From NCBI RefSeq assembly GCF_005222705.1, contig NZ_STGF01000010.1, positions 1-64,000 of the forward strand: a DNA stretch of 64,000 bases, written 5' to 3'. This stretch comes from Paenibacillus sp. SY21-1 (GTDB lineage Bacteria; Bacillota; Bacilli; Paenibacillales; Paenibacillaceae). Shown here piece by piece: positions 1-8,752 of this stretch (position 1 is its first letter; each line of letters opens with the position of its first letter). Both the position numbers and the translations under genes were made by a program. The notes under the pieces are model-generated. The model had not been told where the DNA came from. It did no database searches and saw nothing but the letters and a program-made list of their open reading frames with translations.

Positions 1-56
1 ATGTATTAGGCACGCCGCCAGCGTTCGTCCTGAGCCAGGATCAAACTCTCCATAAA
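1..56 (-). rRNA. 16S rRNA, 5' end only (partial)
   Basis: The reverse complement contains the universal 27F site AGAGTTTGATCCTGGCTCAG at 49-30, followed by the conserved GACGAACGCTGGCGGCG stretch of a bacterial 16S gene. By E. coli numbering that site is bases 8-27, which places the mature 5' end near 56. Only this start is in the window; the gene continues off the left edge. The wording around the site is Bacillota-like. An rRNA operon next to ygxA and perR matches the rrnD neighbourhood of B. subtilis. Confidence 0.95.
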
Positions 57-133
57 GGATTTTTCGCTTCGACCGAGGTCGGAGAGAAAAGATCCAGGTT
101 TGTTTGTAGCTCATTACTTCTTTTGTCGCTTTT

Positions 134-185
134 CCACTTCATAAGAAGTGGGGCAGTTTCACTCGTTGTTCAGTTTTCAAAGAGC
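134..185 (-). promoter_or_regulatory. 16S rRNA leader: conserved antitermination/processing motif and hairpin
   Basis: On the minus strand 185-166 reads GCTCTTTGAAAACTGAACAA. This is the Bacillus/Paenibacillus pre-16S leader sequence, which carries the boxA-like motif and part of the processing stem. A perfect hairpin (CCACTTC, loop ATAA, GAAGTGG) follows at 134-151. The rest of 57-452 is non-coding leader and promoter DNA; I see no gene there. Confidence 0.7.
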
Positions 186-230
186 AAGCTTTTTCTTTCG
201 CGTCGCCCGTTTTCTCAGCGGCGACTTTTA

Positions 231-261
231 TAATATATCACATTCGCCCACTTCATTGCAA
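231..261 (-). promoter_or_regulatory. rRNA promoter P2
   Basis: Minus-strand -35 TTGCAA (261-256) and -10 TATATT (237-232) are 18 bp apart, in an AT-rich stretch upstream of the 16S leader. It is the gene-proximal member of a tandem pair, the usual arrangement for Bacillota rRNA operons. The exact -10 register is uncertain because TATATTATAA offers two. Confidence 0.6.
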
Positions 262-338
262 GTACTTTTTTTAACTTTCGACATTTTTTTATTTCGTGTC
301 GATTCGTTTTTTTGTTCCCCTCAGAAGCGGCGAGATTT

Positions 339-368
339 AATTTATCATATTTACTGTTTTTAAGTCAA
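339..368 (-). promoter_or_regulatory. rRNA promoter P1
   Basis: Minus-strand -35 TTGACT (368-363) and -10 TAAATT (344-339) are separated by 18 bp (or 17 with ATAAAT). Runs of A follow upstream toward 380-390 that could act as an UP element. It lies about 107 bp upstream of P2. Confidence 0.55.
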
Positions 369-452
369 GCCTTTTCGTAAAAAAAAATAAAACGCCTACT
401 CGACTCCACCTTCGGAGTAGAATAAGCGAATCATATTCCGCTTTACATGCTG

Positions 453-1334
453 CTATTTGCCGCCATTTGCGATCATATATCTTAATTCAAGAGCGCTATC
501 GCTCGGGCCATTCATAACGGCAACCTCGCGAATATATTCGCGCTGAACGAGCTTTTGAAGGACAAGCGAGAGATCGACATGAAGCACGTTAATAGCTGGA
601 TGCAGCTGCAAATCAGCAATACTCCAAGGCTCTTCCCTGCTCGATAGTATATGAAATAACAAGGCGCAGCTTGTTTTCATTTTGCTCATCACGGAAAACT
701 CGCAGCCCAGCAGCACCAATTGCACTCTTTGCTCAAGCGTTTCCGGACTGACCGTCAATTCCTCGTAGAGCTTGTAAATGCCGGGATGAACCCGTTTCAG
801 CTGTTTCCATACAGTAAGCTCGGGATGCCGTCCTTCTTCAATTAACACAATATGCGCCCAATGATGCAGAGCCGTCAACACATGGCTGTAAGCATCCAGC
901 AAATTCCCATCCGTCAAGTCTTGTTTAGCCTGCAAATAGGTTCGCAAAAATCCGGCAAATTCCGTGAAACGCTTCTGCTCCCGCATGGAAACGGGAAATG
1001 TAAGCAGCTTCTCCCGTACGCCGCTTAAATAGCCGTCGCGATCCAATAAGATCTCCCCCCGAACAAGCCATTCGATAATATTGCGATTTTCCCCGCCTGA
1101 TACCCACTCTTCCAGACTATTCGGGTCAATTGTGCGTACCAATATCCGTTTGCCGTCGATTTGCACATGATCGGTCGAATTAATTGGTTCATCCGAATGC
1201 ATCAATACGAGGACGAGCAAATCCAGACCGTCGATAAGCGGGTTATAAGAGTAAGGGTTGTCCACGACAGTCAAACCGATTACATCGGGTACCTCCCGGT
1301 AGCTAGAAGCGAAGTGCGCTTTTATTTGTTCCAC
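453..1334 (-). CDS. ygxA: nucleotidyltransferase-like protein (YgxA family)
   Basis: A 293-residue soluble protein resembling B. subtilis YgxA, a family annotated as nucleotidyltransferase-like with no established reaction. It has the same position as in B. subtilis, between an rRNA operon and perR. No signal peptide or membrane segment is evident. The N-terminal third contains a hydrophobic strand (GLDLLVLVLM) compatible with a degenerate nucleotidyltransferase fold, but I do not see the classic G-S-x10-D-x-D signature, so activity is doubtful. Start: the in-frame ATG at 1346 has no Shine-Dalgarno. GGAGG at its second codon sits five bases before an in-frame GTG at 1334, which I prefer; the longer form would be 297 residues. 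The family is inferred from context plus general resemblance. Confidence 0.75.
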   Translation of the reverse strand: MEQIKAHFASSYREVPDVIGLTVVDNPYSYNPLIDGLDLLVLVLMHSDEPINSTDHVQIDGKRILVRTIDPNSLEEWVSGGENRNIIEWLVRGEILLDRDGYLSGVREKLLTFPVSMREQKRFTEFAGFLRTYLQAKQDLTDGNLLDAYSHVLTALHHWAHIVLIEEGRHPELTVWKQLKRVHPGIYKLYEELTVSPETLEQRVQLVLLGCEFSVMSKMKTSCALLFHILSSREEPWSIADLQLHPAINVLHVDLSLVLQKLVQREYIREVAVMNGPSDSALELRYMIANGGK

Positions 1335-1496
1335 TTGTTCCTCCATATAGCTAATCGCTTTTTATTAAGCTATAATCAATAATATTGATCTATCAGTAGT
1401 TATTTCCTTTCGACGCCCAATCGCGACTTTCCTGCTTTAACAATCGAGAAATCGCATTCTTTTCAAAAGTCATTATAAACAGAAAGGTTTGAAGGC

Positions 1497-1862
1497 ATGA
1501 AAAAGTTTTTTTTCAAAAGCGCCAAAATTAATGAGTTTCGTCTTTGGGGGCTGGTATTTACACTGGTCGGCATGGGCGTTATGGTACTTGGGACAGCCGG
1601 CATCGTATTCTGGGGACAAACGGGTAAAATTATCGCCGCTATTTTTATGGTGATTGGAATGATCTCCTTGCTGATCAGCGTAGCCGTCTATTTCTGGGCA
1701 GGGATGATGTCAACAAGCGCAACCATGCTGCCATGTCCCGAATGCGGCCGTCAGACCAAAATGCTGGGCAAAACGGATCGTTGCATGTACTGCAGAACTA
1801 TGCTGACACTTGATCCAGCGCAAGCTACCCATCATCCCTCGGAGCAGCACGGACAAGCATAA
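1497..1862 (+). CDS. ygzB: UPF0295 membrane protein YgzB
   Basis: A 121-residue protein with two hydrophobic helices (about residues 17-38 and 46-70) followed by a short cytoplasmic zinc-ribbon-like tail with CPEC and CMYC pairs. This matches the YgzB/UPF0295 family, which sits beside perR in Bacillus. Function is unknown. It is the only plus-strand gene in the first 34 kb and is divergent from ygxA. A ribosome site (AAAGG) precedes ATG 1497. It ends just before a hairpin terminator shared with the convergent GH18 gene. Confidence 0.85.
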   Translation: MKKFFFKSAKINEFRLWGLVFTLVGMGVMVLGTAGIVFWGQTGKIIAAIFMVIGMISLLISVAVYFWAGMMSTSATMLPCPECGRQTKMLGKTDRCMYCRTMLTLDPAQATHHPSEQHGQA

Positions 1863-1916
1863 TCCTTCTTGTGCCCGTACTACAGCTTCCAAATCCTAGA
1901 CCGCTATATCAAATGA

Positions 1917-1963
1917 AAGACCTCGTATTCCGTTGACAACGGAGCACGAGGTCTTTTGATTTT
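1917..1963. terminator. bidirectional terminator between ygzB and the GH18 gene
   Basis: AAAGACCTCGT and ACGAGGTCTTT form an 11-bp stem around a loop that contains a smaller CCGTTG/CAACGG hairpin. T-rich sequence (TTTTGATTTT) follows on the plus strand and A-rich sequence precedes it. It separates two convergent genes, so it can serve both. Confidence 0.85.
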
Positions 1964-1973
1964 ATAATCGTAA

Positions 1974-3701
1974 TTATGGCCGCTTTTCTAAGCCTTCGCT
2001 AATTGTAGTCCAAATCGATGGCGTCTGGAAGGCGCGCTGCCAGGTTGCTACACCGGCCAGATCGTATTTTCTCGCGAGCGCCACTCTGGCCTTCATCGAG
2101 ACTTCATCCTCAAGCCATATCCGTTTCAGCTCGTCATTCTCCGTGTATTCCACATAATTCTGGCCAGCCTTCTGATCAAATACAGGTTTTAGCTTCTTCT
2201 CCTCAAGCAGCTTCTTCACAGCTTCCATGCCAACGGCCTTGGAGGAAACCTCCACCTTGCCGTCCTCCCCCGTCTTCTCCGTCCAGATTCGTGTATACAA
2301 AGGCATACTGAGGATCAGTTTGCTTGCAGGAACGCGGTCCTCCTCCATGATGCGCACCATTGCATTTTCGACCCAAGGGAGCGAGGCTACAGAGCCCGAC
2401 TTCGGACTCGACGCCCAATGCTCGTCATAAGCCATTACCATCATATAGTCAACGATGCCGCCCAGCGCAGGACGATCTAAAAACAGCGACCACATTTCGC
2501 TATTTGATTTAGGAGTTACATCGACCGATACAACTAACCCCTGCTCATGAAGCAGCGGCGTCAGCTCGCGCATGAATTGAACGAAGTTTTCCTTGTCTTT
2601 TGTGTATACATTTTCAAAATCGATGTTGAAGCCCTGAAGCTTGTACACCTGCGCAAAACCGATCAGCTGCTGGATCATCGCGAACCTCGCCTCTGCATTC
2701 GACAACGCCGCAGTCGTGCGATCAGGCTCAAAAGCGTTGCTGAAAAGCGCCCATACCTGCATGCCTCGATTATGCGCCCAATCGACATAGGCAGGATCGG
2801 CTTTTCCTTTGATGGTCCCCTGATCGTCCGCCAATTCGAACCATGTAGGGCTTACGACGTTGACGCCAGGCATCGGACCGATACTGTCCGGATTTATTTT
2901 GCGCGAGTAGACCGCCTCCCACGTCAAATTGATTTTACTGCCGAGCACCTTCCAGGCAACAAATGCCGGTTCCTTCGCCGGCTCCGGAATTTGCTCAATT
3001 TCAGTCAAACGCAGCTTCCCTTTGTCTACATAGCCTATCAAACCGTCAGCCCGTTGAACGAGCAGCCAGCCGTCGGCATCCTGCCACACCCTTACGGATT
3101 CGCCCTGCTGCAGCTTCTCATAGTATGGCGCCCGTATCGTCGGCTCGCTTCGCATGGAGGCACCGTCCCCGCTTAACACCTCTGCAAGCTGAATCGTATC
3201 ACCGGCATCCAGTAACGTTACAATTCCCGTGCTCTCGTCATATTCCGTTTGAAGACCATACAGCTCCGCAAGCGGACCAACCGGAATATAAACCGTGCCG
3301 TCCGCGCTTTCAGCCTCTATCGTCAGATTATACGGTTTGCTGTTAATCGTTCCTTCAAGAGAATTGGTCTTCAAGTGCAAAACCTTGTTGGCCGTCGTAA
3401 ACACAATAGAGCCTGAATCCGCCTCATAACGAATCGGCCTCTCCTCTCCAAGCACCTCTTCGATTACCGGCAAAGGAAGCTTGACCTCGCCGTTATCCAC
3501 AATAGCACCAAATTCGGCCGCTTCTCCCTTTATTGCAATCGGATGTTCAAAAGCGTACTCGGGCAAAATTTGCTTAAAATTCGGAATATAGCGCATATAT
3601 CCATACCAGGCAAAAACGGCAAGCGCCGCAAACGAAAATAGGATAAAAAAATTTCGGACTCCCCGTCCCCGACGAGGCTTCCGGCTGTACATCGTTTCCA
3701 A
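1974..3701 (-). CDS. membrane-anchored GH18 glycosidase with stalk and SH3 domains
   Basis: About 575 residues. A basic N-terminus precedes one membrane helix (roughly residues 18-36). Next come a copper-amine-oxidase-N/stalk-like region (about 60-170), a bacterial SH3 domain (about 175-235), and a C-terminal GH18 TIM barrel (about 245-570). The barrel has the catalytic signature as GFNIDFENV, with the acid glutamate near residue 363. This motif variant is typical of the YaaH/SleL/YdhD branch that cuts peptidoglycan or cortex fragments, so a cell-wall or spore-cortex role is likely; substrate is inferred. Start: ATG 3725 lacks a ribosome site. AGGAGAG lies nine bases before TTG 3701, which I prefer; ATG 3692 is possible. 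Convergent with ygzB. Confidence 0.85.
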   Translation of the reverse strand: METMYSRKPRRGRGVRNFFILFSFAALAVFAWYGYMRYIPNFKQILPEYAFEHPIAIKGEAAEFGAIVDNGEVKLPLPVIEEVLGEERPIRYEADSGSIVFTTANKVLHLKTNSLEGTINSKPYNLTIEAESADGTVYIPVGPLAELYGLQTEYDESTGIVTLLDAGDTIQLAEVLSGDGASMRSEPTIRAPYYEKLQQGESVRVWQDADGWLLVQRADGLIGYVDKGKLRLTEIEQIPEPAKEPAFVAWKVLGSKINLTWEAVYSRKINPDSIGPMPGVNVVSPTWFELADDQGTIKGKADPAYVDWAHNRGMQVWALFSNAFEPDRTTAALSNAEARFAMIQQLIGFAQVYKLQGFNIDFENVYTKDKENFVQFMRELTPLLHEQGLVVSVDVTPKSNSEMWSLFLDRPALGGIVDYMMVMAYDEHWASSPKSGSVASLPWVENAMVRIMEEDRVPASKLILSMPLYTRIWTEKTGEDGKVEVSSKAVGMEAVKKLLEEKKLKPVFDQKAGQNYVEYTENDELKRIWLEDEVSMKARVALARKYDLAGVATWQRAFQTPSIWTTISEGLEKRP

Positions 3702-3832
3702 CCAATCACTCTCCTGCCAGCGCATTGTAGTATGTTCTGCAAGCGTAAACGGCTAGCTCCGACCCCCACCGGCAAAAGCTAGCTTATCGCCAAGACATGC
3801 AATCCGTATTCCCGTCTAGGAGCTTCATTTGA

Positions 3833-3877
3833 TAAAAAAACGTGCAGTTAGCGATTAGTCGCCTTCCAGCACGTTCT
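3833..3877 (-). terminator. perR terminator
   Basis: On the minus strand AACGTGC pairs with GCACGTT, with a smaller inner GGCGA/TCGCT-like stem, followed by TTTTTTT. It begins about 16 bp downstream of the perR stop codon. Confidence 0.8.
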
Positions 3878-3892
3878 TTAGTGAGTTGCTCG

Positions 3893-4330
3893 TTATTGCG
3901 TTTTGTTCTTGCCGTTGCAATCAGGACAAATTCCGTATATCTCCATGCGATGCCCTTCCACCACAAAGCCCGTCTCCCGGGATGCAGCCCGTTCCACTTC
4001 AAGCAGAGGCGGGTAGTCGAAATCGACGATCGAACCGCAGCTTTTGCAAATCGCATGATAATGATCGGACAAATCCGCATCGAAGCGGCTGGAATCATCA
4101 CCGTAGGTCAGTTCGCGAACCAAGCCGGCTTCAACAAATAAACGTAGATTATTGTATATAGTAGCTACGCTCATGCTCGGATACGCCGGAGAGAGCGATT
4201 TGTAAATTTCATCAGCAGTAGGATGCGACATCGAGCCCAGCAGGTGGCTTAAAATGGCATGACGCTGCGGGGTCATACGGACGCCGTTCATCTTTAGTTG
4301 TTCCAGTGCCAAGTTAACGCTGGCTGCCAT
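3893..4330 (-). CDS. perR: peroxide-responsive repressor PerR (Fur family)
   Basis: A 145-residue Fur-family metalloregulator that represses peroxide-stress genes and is inactivated by metal-catalysed histidine oxidation. The winged-helix domain (residues 1-80) is followed by the metal/dimer domain. Ligands fall exactly one residue before B. subtilis PerR numbering: H36, D84, H90, H92, D103. The structural zinc pairs are CKSC (95-98) and CPDC near the end. Asp at the last ligand position (rather than Glu) is the feature separating PerR from Fur and Zur. Start: ATG 4330 gives the family's usual length; ATG 4354 upstream lacks a ribosome site. Synteny with ygxA/ygzB supports the name. I found no convincing Per box upstream. 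Confidence 0.93.
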   Translation of the reverse strand: MAASVNLALEQLKMNGVRMTPQRHAILSHLLGSMSHPTADEIYKSLSPAYPSMSVATIYNNLRLFVEAGLVRELTYGDDSSRFDADLSDHYHAICKSCGSIVDFDYPPLLEVERAASRETGFVVEGHRMEIYGICPDCNGKNKTQ

Positions 4331-4403
4331 TCCCCTCACGCCTTTCGTTATCATTACGACTATTGTACGTGTAAGCTTTGGAATTTGTCAATGAAAGCAG
4401 CCG

Positions 4404-6398
4404 TCAGCCGGCTGTGTAGCCTTTAACGGCAATACTGTTCGTCGCATTAATCTGCACGCGGTAAGTTCCTGCTCCAATCGTTCCTCTTAGCGTTTTTTTG
4501 CTAATGTCCAGAGGCAAATCCGTTGTGATCGTACCAAAAGTTACCGAGCCGTACACTTTAAAATTTCCATCCGCGGGGATGCCAAGCCTAATTTCGCCAA
4601 CAGAACTGTCCAAATCCCAGTCTCCTCCGATGACCTCGCTTGACAGCTCGATATTCCCGTTAAGCGTATCAGCCTTAACCGCTCCGCTGGCGGAGCCGAT
4701 TCGAATCCGACCGTTTTTGGTTTCCGCCTGAACATCGTCTGATATTTCTGCAAGCTCGAGACTCCCGTTTAAAGTATTGGCAAAAAGCTTGCCTTCGATA
4801 TCCGTCGCCTTGATCGTTCCGTTCCTCGTCTCCAGACTCGTTTGTCCAAAAATCCCCTGAACTTCAATATTGCCCATATTGCCTTTGACGGTAACCGTGC
4901 CGATAAGGTTGCGGACGGCAACGATTCCGGTCGTGCTGCGAATATCCAGGCCGCCGGGCAGGCTTAATCCATCGATTTCAACCGGTCCATTTCCCGTCTC
5001 GATCTTCATGACGAGCTTTACTTGCTCCTCTGCCGCTTCGGAAGGCTCAGGCGTTGCGGATGGCGTTGGCGAAAGCGCTGACGCATCCCCCGTATGCTCC
5101 GATACAGCATCGTCTGCAGCAAAGCCCTCCGCTGAGCCTGTAGGGGGCACATCCATTGCGGTTACATCTACCTCAGTCCCGGATCCGTCGGTGGCTGGCG
5201 TCGCCTCTTCCCCCGTGGCCTCTCCGTCCGTGGCATCGCCTTCCGGTTCTTGGCTTGGCGTCAGGTCGGGAACGGTAACCAGTCGATCCGACATCGCAAG
5301 CGGCACCGTTATGATCATATTCATCCAAGGCTTTCGGCTCCCGTTCGCGCCAAACTCCTTCCCCTTGGCCTCCAGCACAACCTCTGTTCCAGGCGTTACT
5401 TTCACGGTTGATTGTTCGGCGATTGCGCCTGCCTCAGCCTCGTCGTCAAGATCGACCCACACTGTCGATTGCACTTCAATTTCCTGTACGTCCGAAGAAA
5501 TGACCTTGACCTGTCCGTTCGGATTTACAATGTGCATAAGCGACAAGCCCTCCTCATAAGGAAGCTTGATCACCGCTTTATCGAAGCGATAGCCCTTCTC
5601 CTCTCCATATTCCATCGTACCGTTCAAGTCCACATTAAACTGATCCAGCCAGCGAACGGGAAAATCCGCGTATTGCGTAACCGAATAGGCCGTAACGGCG
5701 ATGACAGTCGCAATGGCCGCCCCGGAGGCATCCAGCCTAAGCTTCGTATTCTCCTTTTTGACGAACAGACTAAACAGTACGATTTCCAGGCCCAGAGCAA
5801 TAAAAATGAGCGGCCACCACTGACCAAACAGCGCTATATCGTTGCGGCCCTTCAATTGATCCCACAATAGCAGCGCGCCTATGGCGAGGATAATGCCCGC
5901 CGCAGTGAAGCGACCGAGCTTAAACATAGATATCGTCCCTTTCCCAAAGCGCAAAAGCCCTGCCGCAATTAGCGCGATGCCCGGACCAACTCCAAGCTCG
6001 GCAAGCTCGTTCATCCATGGCAGCAGCAGCTCGGGAGGCTTGACCATTAGAAGCATAAGCAGCCCCGCGGCGAGAAGAAGGAAGCCGTGCGACAGGCGCA
6101 GCGGCACCGGCTCGGCATCAGCAGCTACCTCCCGCTCGATACTTTGCAACGAGTCGAATACGCTATAAAAATAAAAGATCGGAAGCAACAATGCCAAATA
6201 AACGATCAGCAGCAAATGTCTGCCTCCGTCTGAATCGGCTAATCGTATAATTGCCGTAATATCCAGTAGAAATGCCGCCGCCAGCAGCAGTCCCGTCGGA
6301 TGCTTGCCGGAATACAAATGCCCTGCTCCTGGCAGAACAAAGGCCAGCAGCACGGTCAGAAGCTTGCTTTTGCGCCGTTTTATTCCGAGCTCACCCAA
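4404..6398 (-). CDS. multi-pass membrane protein with C-terminal DUF4097 beta-repeat domain
   Basis: 664 residues. The N-terminal ~240 residues hold about seven to eight hydrophobic helices, beginning with a TM2-like GAGHLYSGK segment. After these come an extracytoplasmic region (about 245-385) and a low-complexity Thr/Glu/Asp/Ala/Pro linker (about 385-455). The C-terminal DUF4097/toast-rack beta domain (about 460-660) has repeated short strands with G-x-I/V-x-L patterns. DUF4097 proteins (LiaG/YvlB-like) occur in envelope-stress settings; no enzymatic role is known. It starts at TTG 6398 with GGAGG seven bases upstream and overlaps the end of the mgtC-like gene by 19 bases, so the two are translationally coupled. 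Confidence 0.8.
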   Translation of the reverse strand: MGELGIKRRKSKLLTVLLAFVLPGAGHLYSGKHPTGLLLAAAFLLDITAIIRLADSDGGRHLLLIVYLALLLPIFYFYSVFDSLQSIEREVAADAEPVPLRLSHGFLLLAAGLLMLLMVKPPELLLPWMNELAELGVGPGIALIAAGLLRFGKGTISMFKLGRFTAAGIILAIGALLLWDQLKGRNDIALFGQWWPLIFIALGLEIVLFSLFVKKENTKLRLDASGAAIATVIAVTAYSVTQYADFPVRWLDQFNVDLNGTMEYGEEKGYRFDKAVIKLPYEEGLSLMHIVNPNGQVKVISSDVQEIEVQSTVWVDLDDEAEAGAIAEQSTVKVTPGTEVVLEAKGKEFGANGSRKPWMNMIITVPLAMSDRLVTVPDLTPSQEPEGDATDGEATGEEATPATDGSGTEVDVTAMDVPPTGSAEGFAADDAVSEHTGDASALSPTPSATPEPSEAAEEQVKLVMKIETGNGPVEIDGLSLPGGLDIRSTTGIVAVRNLIGTVTVKGNMGNIEVQGIFGQTSLETRNGTIKATDIEGKLFANTLNGSLELAEISDDVQAETKNGRIRIGSASGAVKADTLNGNIELSSEVIGGDWDLDSSVGEIRLGIPADGNFKVYGSVTFGTITTDLPLDISKKTLRGTIGAGTYRVQINATNSIAVKGYTAG

Positions 6399-7090
6399 CT
6401 CACGCCCTCCAAAAGCTTAATTTGTTCAAGCAAAACGAGCTGAGACTGCGATTTGGGGAGGGTGACATACATTTGCAGCACCGACTCTCCATTTTCCTTG
6501 TCGCCTTCATTTTGCTCCATCTGAATTTTGCGGATCGTCACCTTTTTGCTAACGAGCAAATCGTTAAGGCTTTGCAGCGTCGAAGAAAAATCTTTAGCTT
6601 TTACTTTGATCAATTGCTCGCGTTTTGCGCTAATGTAACGCTTCTCAAATTTGTTGAACGCCCATAGCGTAAGCAGCACCATCACCGTCGTCACGCCGGA
6701 GGCAAAATAAAAGCCCGCGCCAACGGCAAGGCCAATCGCGGACACGACCCACAGCGAGGCGGCTGTCGTCAGTCCCGTTATCGATTTGCCGGTGAACAGA
6801 ATCGTGCCTGCGCCCAAAAAGCCGATTCCCGTTATGACAGCCGCAGCCAGACGCGCCGGATCTACCCTCACATTCGTCTCGTCCACAAAGGATGAGAAGC
6901 CGTACATCGACAGCAGCATGAGAAGGCAGGAGCCCAAGCATACCAGAATGTTCGTTCTGAAGCCGGCCGCATGATTGGACTGCTCGCGCTCAAACCCGAT
7001 AAGGCCGCCGAGAACAAGAGCCAATAGCAGCCGAATAAGAATATGAAGCTCGCTGATATGCCAGGGGTCGCTTGCAGCGCTTATCATCAT
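6380..7090 (-). CDS. MgtC/SapB family membrane protein
   Basis: 236 residues with four to five membrane helices in the first ~150 residues, including the family signature LGGLIGFEREQ...GFRTN and later GFLGAGTI. The soluble C-terminal domain (about 155-236) has an ACT-like pattern. MgtC/SapB proteins are linked to Mg2+ limitation and membrane potential; a transport role is unproven. It is the first gene of a two-gene operon with the DUF4097 protein. A GGAGGAAAGG ribosome site lies 13-16 bases before tandem ATG codons at 7090/7087. Confidence 0.85.
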   Translation of the reverse strand: MMISAASDPWHISELHILIRLLLALVLGGLIGFEREQSNHAAGFRTNILVCLGSCLLMLLSMYGFSSFVDETNVRVDPARLAAAVITGIGFLGAGTILFTGKSITGLTTAASLWVVSAIGLAVGAGFYFASGVTTVMVLLTLWAFNKFEKRYISAKREQLIKVKAKDFSSTLQSLNDLLVSKKVTIRKIQMEQNEGDKENGESVLQMYVTLPKSQSQLVLLEQIKLLEGVSWVSSE

Positions 7091-7211
7091 GTATGAATCC
7101 CGACCTTTCCTCCGTTAAATGTATTGTACCACATATGTATATGCATGAATCCGCCGGTTCTGGCCACCTTGCCTTACCATTCGCCTCATGCGACCGCTAA
7201 TGCGTTGATGT

Positions 7212-7258
7212 AAAAAAGCCGCCCTGAAGTCCCGAACGGGACTTCGAGGGCGGCTTGC
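7212..7258 (-). terminator. gatCAB operon terminator
   Basis: On the minus strand AAGCCGCCCT pairs with AGGGCGGCTT, and an inner AAGTCCCG/CGGGACTT stem extends it. The hairpin is followed by TTTTTTACA. It starts about 18 bp after the gatB stop. Confidence 0.9.
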
Positions 7259-7276
7259 TCTGCAAGCGGCAACGTA

Positions 7277-8716
7277 TTATTTCAACCGCTCCAGCAGCAG
7301 CTTGTTCACGAGTGCAGGATTGGCTTTCCCTCTCGTCTCTTTCATAATCTGCCCAACCAGGAAGCCGATCGCCTTCTCCTTGCCGGCGCGGAAGTCTTCG
7401 ACGGACTGAGGATTGGCTTCGATAATTTTATCGACAATGGCGATAATCGCGCCTTCGTCGCTAATTTGCACGAGACCCTGCTCCTCGACAATTTGCCCTG
7501 GAAGCTTGCCGGAGGCCAGCATTTCCTTAAACACAGTTTTGGCTATTTTGCCGCTAATCGTGCCTTTTTCGAGCAAACCGATCATTTCGCCAAGACCTTG
7601 TCCGGTTATTTGGACATCGCTTAGCTCCAGATTGCTGGCGTTCAGATAACCGAGCAAATCGCCCATAATCCAGTTGGCAACCGCTTTGGCGTCCTTCGTA
7701 TACTGCAGGCTTTCTTCAAAGAAATCAGCCAGCTTCTTCGAGGAGGTGATAACCTCCGCATCATAGGACGGCAGGCTGTAATCCTCCGCATAGCGCGCCT
7801 TTCTGGCATCGGGCAGCTCTGGAATCGTCGCGCGAACGGACTCCTTCCACTCCTCGCTGATATGGAGGCGAACCAAATCCGGATCGGGGAAATAACGGTA
7901 ATCATGCGCTTCTTCCTTGCCGCGCATAGAGAACGATTTGCCAAGCGCATCGTCAAAACGGCGCGTTTCCTGAACAACTACTCCGCCGCTGTCGAGTATT
8001 TCCGCCTGACGGAACTGCTCATACTCCAAGCCGCGCTGTACGCCGCGGAAGGAGTTCATATTTTTCAGCTCGGCGCGTGTGCCAAACTCCTTTTGACCGT
8101 AAGGACGCAGACTGATGTTGGCATCGCAGCGCAGGCTGCCTTCCTCCATTTTCACATCCGATACGTCGCAGTACAGCATGATGGCTTTGAGCTTCTCCAG
8201 ATAAGCCTTCGCTTCCTCCGGCGTCCGAATATCCGGCTCGGAAACGATCTCCACAAGCGGAGTGCCGACGCGGTTGAAATCGACCAGCGAAGCGTAGCCG
8301 CCGTCCACATGCGTAAGCTTGCCGGCATCCTCTTCCAGATGAAGCCGGGTAATGCCGATCCGTTTCGTCTCGCCGTTCACTTCAATATCAATCCAGCCGT
8401 TCTCTCCGATCGGCTGATCGAACTGCGAAATTTGATACGCTTTGGGCGAATCGGGATAAAAGTAATTTTTACGGTCGAATTTGCTAATATCGGCAATGCG
8501 GCAATTAAGCGCCATCGCCGCTTTCATCGCATATTCCACCGCCTGGCGGTTCAATACCGGCAGAACGCCGGGATGACCAAGGCAGACAGGACATGTATGG
8601 GTATTAGGCGGGGCGCCGAAGGCCGTAGAGCAGCCGCAAAAAATTTTGCTGTTCGTGTGCAGCTCGACATGGACCTCCAGCCCAACCACCGTCTCGTATT
8701 TGTTTGGTACAGACAT
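7277..8716 (-). CDS. gatB: Asp-tRNA(Asn)/Glu-tRNA(Gln) amidotransferase subunit B
   Basis: 479 residues, full length for GatB. This subunit of the GatCAB complex phosphorylates misacylated Glu-tRNA(Gln)/Asp-tRNA(Asn) and binds the tRNA; GatA supplies the ammonia. The N-terminal cradle/kinase domain has the expected [11 protein letters not shown] start, a zinc site CGC...CPVCLGHPG, and [19 protein letters not shown]. The C-terminal YqeY-like tail (about 410-479) contacts tRNA. ATG 8716 has an AAGGGAT ribosome site. It lies 36 bp after gatA in a gatC-gatA-gatB operon. Confidence 0.97.
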   Translation of the reverse strand: MSVPNKYETVVGLEVHVELHTNSKIFCGCSTAFGAPPNTHTCPVCLGHPGVLPVLNRQAVEYAMKAAMALNCRIADISKFDRKNYFYPDSPKAYQISQFDQPIGENGWIDIEVNGETKRIGITRLHLEEDAGKLTHVDGGYASLVDFNRVGTPLVEIVSEPDIRTPEEAKAYLEKLKAIMLYCDVSDVKMEEGSLRCDANISLRPYGQKEFGTRAELKNMNSFRGVQRGLEYEQFRQAEILDSGGVVVQETRRFDDALGKSFSMRGKEEAHDYRYFPDPDLVRLHISEEWKESVRATIPELPDARKARYAEDYSLPSYDAEVITSSKKLADFFEESLQYTKDAKAVANWIMGDLLGYLNASNLELSDVQITGQGLGEMIGLLEKGTISGKIAKTVFKEMLASGKLPGQIVEEQGLVQISDEGAIIAIVDKIIEANPQSVEDFRAGKEKAIGFLVGQIMKETRGKANPALVNKLLLERLK

Positions 8717-8752
8717 TCGTATCGATCCCTTCGTAAACGTGGATATGACCGC

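Noticed and set aside
4870..5559. 229-codon Ser/Thr/Pro-rich plus-strand frame
   Set aside because: Mirrors the acidic low-complexity linker of the DUF4097 protein on the other strand; composition artefact.
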